NCBI GenBank assembly: GCA_016932955.1 | Contig: JAFGBV010000264.1 | Location: forward strand, 1 to 8,455 | Source of the DNA: Anaerolineales bacterium | Lineage (GTDB): Bacteria; Chloroflexota; Anaerolineae; Anaerolineales; UBA4823 | Reading direction: 5' to 3' | Length of the DNA stretch: 8,455 bases | In this document: piece by piece, positions 5,906 through 8,455 of the stretch | Position numbering within the stretch: the first letter of the stretch is position 1 | Layout: every line of letters begins with the position of its first letter | The notes under the pieces: generated by a model | What the model was told of the DNA's origin: nothing | The model's database searches: none | The model's input: the letters and a program-made list of their open reading frames with translations, nothing else | Translations under genes and position numbers: made by a program

Positions 5906-5942
5906 CACCTGACAATACGATATGCTGGGTGCATTTTGTTTT

Positions 5943-5949
5943 GGAGGTG
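5943..5949 (+). promoter_or_regulatory. Ribosome binding site deciding the start of the Asp-box protein
   Basis: GGAGGTG lies 5 nt before the ATG at 5955. Starting there puts MKRRC and the signal peptide at the N-terminus. The upstream in-frame ATG at 5922 would add eleven residues that are just this leader translated. Confidence 0.75.
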
Positions 5950-5954
5950 GTGAA

Positions 5955-8327
5955 ATGAAAAGAAGATGTTTCCTGATTGTCTTCTCCACCCTGATCTCCA
6001 TTGTCTTTCTGGGCCTGGTACTGATCCTGGCGCAGAGGGCAAGTCTGGGGGCAGCCCGGGGGGCTGCTCTGGAGCCGGATGCGCTCAGCATCAACGCGAT
6101 CTCTCCCAATACGGCGCCCAACGACCTGGACACATTGGTTGTGATCACGGGGACAGGATTTGCCCCTGCCCTGACCGTTACCCTGGCTGGCACAGATCTG
6201 GTGGAAATGGGTTGGCTAAGCGGTACGGTCATCACTGCCGTGCTCCCCTGGGGGCTGGAGCCAGGTATCTATACCCTTACGGTGCAGAATCCTGGAGGGG
6301 AAATTGGGTCTTTTGCGAACGCGTTCACGGTTACTCAGGGGATTGGGGTGTGGAATGCGGGTGAACTGTATGGGGGGGAGTTCATCCAGGTTACTTTCCA
6401 TCCCACCAATCCAGACATTCTCTACGCTCAGGCGTCGGGTGCTGGCCTGTTCCGCAGCCGCGACCACGGTGAATCCTGGTCGCTGATTTATAATGATGCG
6501 CAGATGCGGCTGGCGGTCTCGCCAGCCGCGCCAGATCGGATTTACGTGCAGGCCTATGGTGGTCTCGAACGCTCGGATGACCAGGGCGATACCTGGGTCG
6601 CCCTCCAACCGCCCTATTACGAAGAGAATACCGGCTACACACCGCTGCCTCATCCCACCGAGCCGGATACGGTTTATGTGGGCGCTTCATCGCACCTGGA
6701 TGTTCAGAGGGGGGTATACAAATCCACCGACGCCGGCCAAACCTGGATCACGTTGACCACTGGCCTGACCGACACCCGGGTAACGGCCCTGGCCTTTCAC
6801 CCTACCAACCCGCTGACGATGTACGCCGGGACGGTCAACGGCCACATTTTCATCTCCAGCGATGGCGGCGAGCACTGGGCGTGGGCCTCCCGGCCGGTTG
6901 AGTCCATCCGGGCGCTGGTTGTGGAGCCCTGGGATGATTACTCTGTGTGGGTGGACTGCTCGGTTGGCAACCTTACGGATTATTGCAGCATCCAGCGCAG
7001 CTTGAATGTGGATCTGACTCAATGGGAAACGATCAACCCTTCCAGCGGGCCAGCTTTCCAGGGCAATATCAACTTTTCGCCGGTGTACACCGGCACGGTT
7101 TACATCGGCTGTGGGGGTGGGCGCGGCTGGCGCACGCTGAATGACGGCCAAACGTGGAGTGAGCTGCCCGTTGAGAACATAGCGCCCATCTGGTTTGCCT
7201 TTGACCCAAGCGACCCCGAAACGATCTTTGCTGCGGTGGCGCTGCAGGGGATATATAAAACAACGGATGGTGGGGAAACCTGGGAGATCAAGAACCAGGG
7301 CCTGATGGCCATGAAGCCAGTGCAGATAGCGATCGTGCCGGGGCATCCCGATCAAATCTATGCTGCCTTTGATGTATGGGTGGAACTGTTCAAGGGCAGC
7401 CAGGGTGGGAGCGTCTGGCAGATCCTGCCCAATGCAGAAACGGCCGGGTTATTCCTGATCGACCCGAATGATCCGCAGCGTATCTACCGTTCTAAGCACA
7501 CCGAAATGTGTGTCAGTCAGGACGGGGGGCTGACCTGGCCCATTTGCAGCCTGCTGCCGCGCCCAGATTGGTGCCAGAACTGCATTTCTTCCCCCGACGA
7601 TATGAGAGCCAATCCACACCAGGCGGGGGATCTGCTGGCGGGCATGTCTTTTGTGAATACGGAGAGTCCCCTGTGGCCCTGGCGCGGCGCGTTATACCAC
7701 AGCCTGGATGCCGGGTTGACCTGGGAGTTGATCACTTCCACGCAGCCGATCAGCCGGGTGATCGATATCGTCTATGCCCCCGATGCGCCGGGGATGATCT
7801 TTGTCAGCACGATGGGGAGCGGCATCCTGCGCAGCCCAGATAACGGCCAGACCTGGCAGCGCATCGGCGCGCAATACAGCGGTCTGGATTATACGAATCT
7901 GGTTGTCGAGCCGCTCTACCCTTACCGTTTGCTCGCGCCTGGTGGCTATATCAGCAGCGACCACGGCGACACCTGGCAGGAGTTCCAGGTGTCTGGCATC
8001 TTGGGCATTACACGCCAGTACATGTTCACGCCGGAGGAGCATCCGGTGTTGTATGGGGCTTCCATCTTTGGCCTGGTGCGCTCCTTCGACCTTGGTCACA
8101 CCTGGTCACGCATGCCTGGCCCGCTGGGGTATGCCAACATCATCTCCATGGATGCCCAGGCTGCGGATGACCGCGTCATTCTGTATGTGGGAACCACGGG
8201 AGGAGCGGTAGAAGTCCCTACATTGTTGAACGCGCAGACACCTTCCCCAATGATCACCGCGGGTGTTTATCGCTACACCATGCGTTCTTATCAGTTGTAC
8301 TTGCCGATAATATCAAGGGGAAGATAG
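5955..8327 (+). CDS. Secreted TIG-domain and Asp-box (BNR / VPS10-like) propeller protein
   Basis: This 790-aa exported protein has unknown function. It opens with MKRRC and a hydrophobic signal segment (about 6-26, cleavage possible near SLGA-A, 31-35). An IPT/TIG immunoglobulin-like domain follows (about 43-127; ISPNTAPNDLDTLVVITGTG, then VQNPGG). The rest is repeated beta-propeller sequence with eleven Asp-boxes of the S-x-D-x-G-x-T-W type, at about 168, 207, 257, 301, 394, 436, 521, 583, 627, 667 and 710, plus a degenerate one near 480 (SQGGSVW). Many repeats also carry HPTNPxxxYA or DPxDPxxIF strands, as in VPS10/sialidase-like and YCF48-like propellers. The catalytic arginine triad and acid residues of true sialidases cannot be identified, so enzymatic activity is not claimed. 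The C-terminus YLPIISRGR resembles the tail remnant at 5457-5555 and may be an export or anchoring tail. Neighbours give no functional clue. Confidence 0.85.
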   Translation: MKRRCFLIVFSTLISIVFLGLVLILAQRASLGAARGAALEPDALSINAISPNTAPNDLDTLVVITGTGFAPALTVTLAGTDLVEMGWLSGTVITAVLPWGLEPGIYTLTVQNPGGEIGSFANAFTVTQGIGVWNAGELYGGEFIQVTFHPTNPDILYAQASGAGLFRSRDHGESWSLIYNDAQMRLAVSPAAPDRIYVQAYGGLERSDDQGDTWVALQPPYYEENTGYTPLPHPTEPDTVYVGASSHLDVQRGVYKSTDAGQTWITLTTGLTDTRVTALAFHPTNPLTMYAGTVNGHIFISSDGGEHWAWASRPVESIRALVVEPWDDYSVWVDCSVGNLTDYCSIQRSLNVDLTQWETINPSSGPAFQGNINFSPVYTGTVYIGCGGGRGWRTLNDGQTWSELPVENIAPIWFAFDPSDPETIFAAVALQGIYKTTDGGETWEIKNQGLMAMKPVQIAIVPGHPDQIYAAFDVWVELFKGSQGGSVWQILPNAETAGLFLIDPNDPQRIYRSKHTEMCVSQDGGLTWPICSLLPRPDWCQNCISSPDDMRANPHQAGDLLAGMSFVNTESPLWPWRGALYHSLDAGLTWELITSTQPISRVIDIVYAPDAPGMIFVSTMGSGILRSPDNGQTWQRIGAQYSGLDYTNLVVEPLYPYRLLAPGGYISSDHGDTWQEFQVSGILGITRQYMFTPEEHPVLYGASIFGLVRSFDLGHTWSRMPGPLGYANIISMDAQAADDRVILYVGTTGGAVEVPTLLNAQTPSPMITAGVYRYTMRSYQLYLPIISRGR

Positions 8328-8361
8328 TCGGCTTTGGACTATAGCAATGCCTGAAAGATAG

Positions 8362-8417
8362 GCGGGAGAATTTTCTCCCCGCTCGATCGGGATGGTAATG
8401 AGCCTGATCGTATCAGG
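8362..8417 (+). terminator. Two inverted repeats after the Asp-box gene, weak terminator candidate
   Basis: GGGAGAA (8364-8370) pairs with TTCTCCC (8373-8379), extended by GC with GC around one bulged C (8362-8382); no T-run follows. A second perfect repeat, CCTGAT-CGT-ATCAGG (8403-8417), is followed by GCGTTTGTT. Neither is a strong intrinsic terminator, but together they lie 35-90 nt after the stop codon, where one is expected. Confidence 0.35.
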
Positions 8418-8455
8418 GCGTTTGTTAGCTGGGACGAGGCGGATTATTGGTTTAC

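Larger units (their letters stand above)
5556..5954. other. Long non-coding region upstream of the Asp-box protein
   Basis: No believable gene lies in these 399 nt. The region holds copy 2 of the repeated element (5677-5741, extended by a perfect 9-bp inverted repeat at 5675-5683 and 5733-5741), a CGGGTT/AACCCG hairpin (5783-5788 with 5799-5804), two overlapping long-range inverted repeats (5821-5892) and the 13-nt motif (5893-5905). A promoter for the downstream gene is not clear: TACGAT at 5916-5921 could be a -10 box but lacks a convincing -35. Confidence 0.6.

Noticed and set aside
8392..8455. ATG-initiated frame running off the right edge (MVMSLIVSGRLLAG...)
   Set aside because: It is open for only 21 codons to the edge, has no convincing ribosome site, and overlaps an inverted repeat that looks like non-coding sequence. 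It could be real but cannot be supported.

Overview
The window looks like a piece of a Chloroflexota genome, most likely class Anaerolineae. Two coding tails end in the YLPL-type C-terminus (YLPLLMR, YLPIISRGR) that I recall as common on exported proteins of that group. The secreted Asp-box/TIG protein and the split MacB-type exporter with a small lipoprotein fit the same picture. This assignment rests on recognised protein style, not on a database search.

Layout. Positions 1-79 (minus) are the signal peptide of an exported protein whose body lies outside the window. Positions 80-550 are a divergent intergenic region with a promoter on each strand, a 10-bp direct repeat and one copy of a repeated intergenic element. 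Positions 551-4600 (plus) are a compact operon: membrane-fusion adaptor, ABC ATPase, FtsX/MacB-type permease and a lipoprotein. It is closed by a strong hairpin terminator at 4624-4677. Next comes a lone gene (4746 or 4737 to 5186) for a small four-helix membrane protein, probably haem-binding and DUF4405-like, with its own consensus promoter. Positions 5204-5555 hold two gene remnants: the C-terminal part of a cytochrome c without its haem-attachment motif, then the C-terminal tail of an exported protein resembling the tail of the next gene. Positions 5556-5954 are a long non-coding region with the second copy of the repeated element and a set of mutually exclusive hairpins. Positions 5955-8327 encode a 790-residue secreted protein with a TIG domain, eleven Asp-boxes and the YLPIISRGR tail. 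The last 128 bases hold two inverted repeats and no convincing gene.

How the genes work together. The adaptor, ATPase, permease and lipoprotein are spaced like one transcript (5-nt gap, 4-nt overlap, 26-nt gap) and should form one exporter complex at the cell envelope; the substrate cannot be read from sequence. The DUF4405-like protein followed by a cytochrome c remnant suggests a former small redox module that has lost its soluble partner. The large Asp-box protein is a separate exported beta-propeller-type protein.

The most unusual material is non-coding. A repeated element (217-289 and 5677-5741) is found in two intergenic regions. It shares an identical 17-nt core and flanking arms that can pair in both copies, with one compensatory base-pair change. 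A 13-nt sequence is also shared, about 50 nt upstream of both exported-protein genes.
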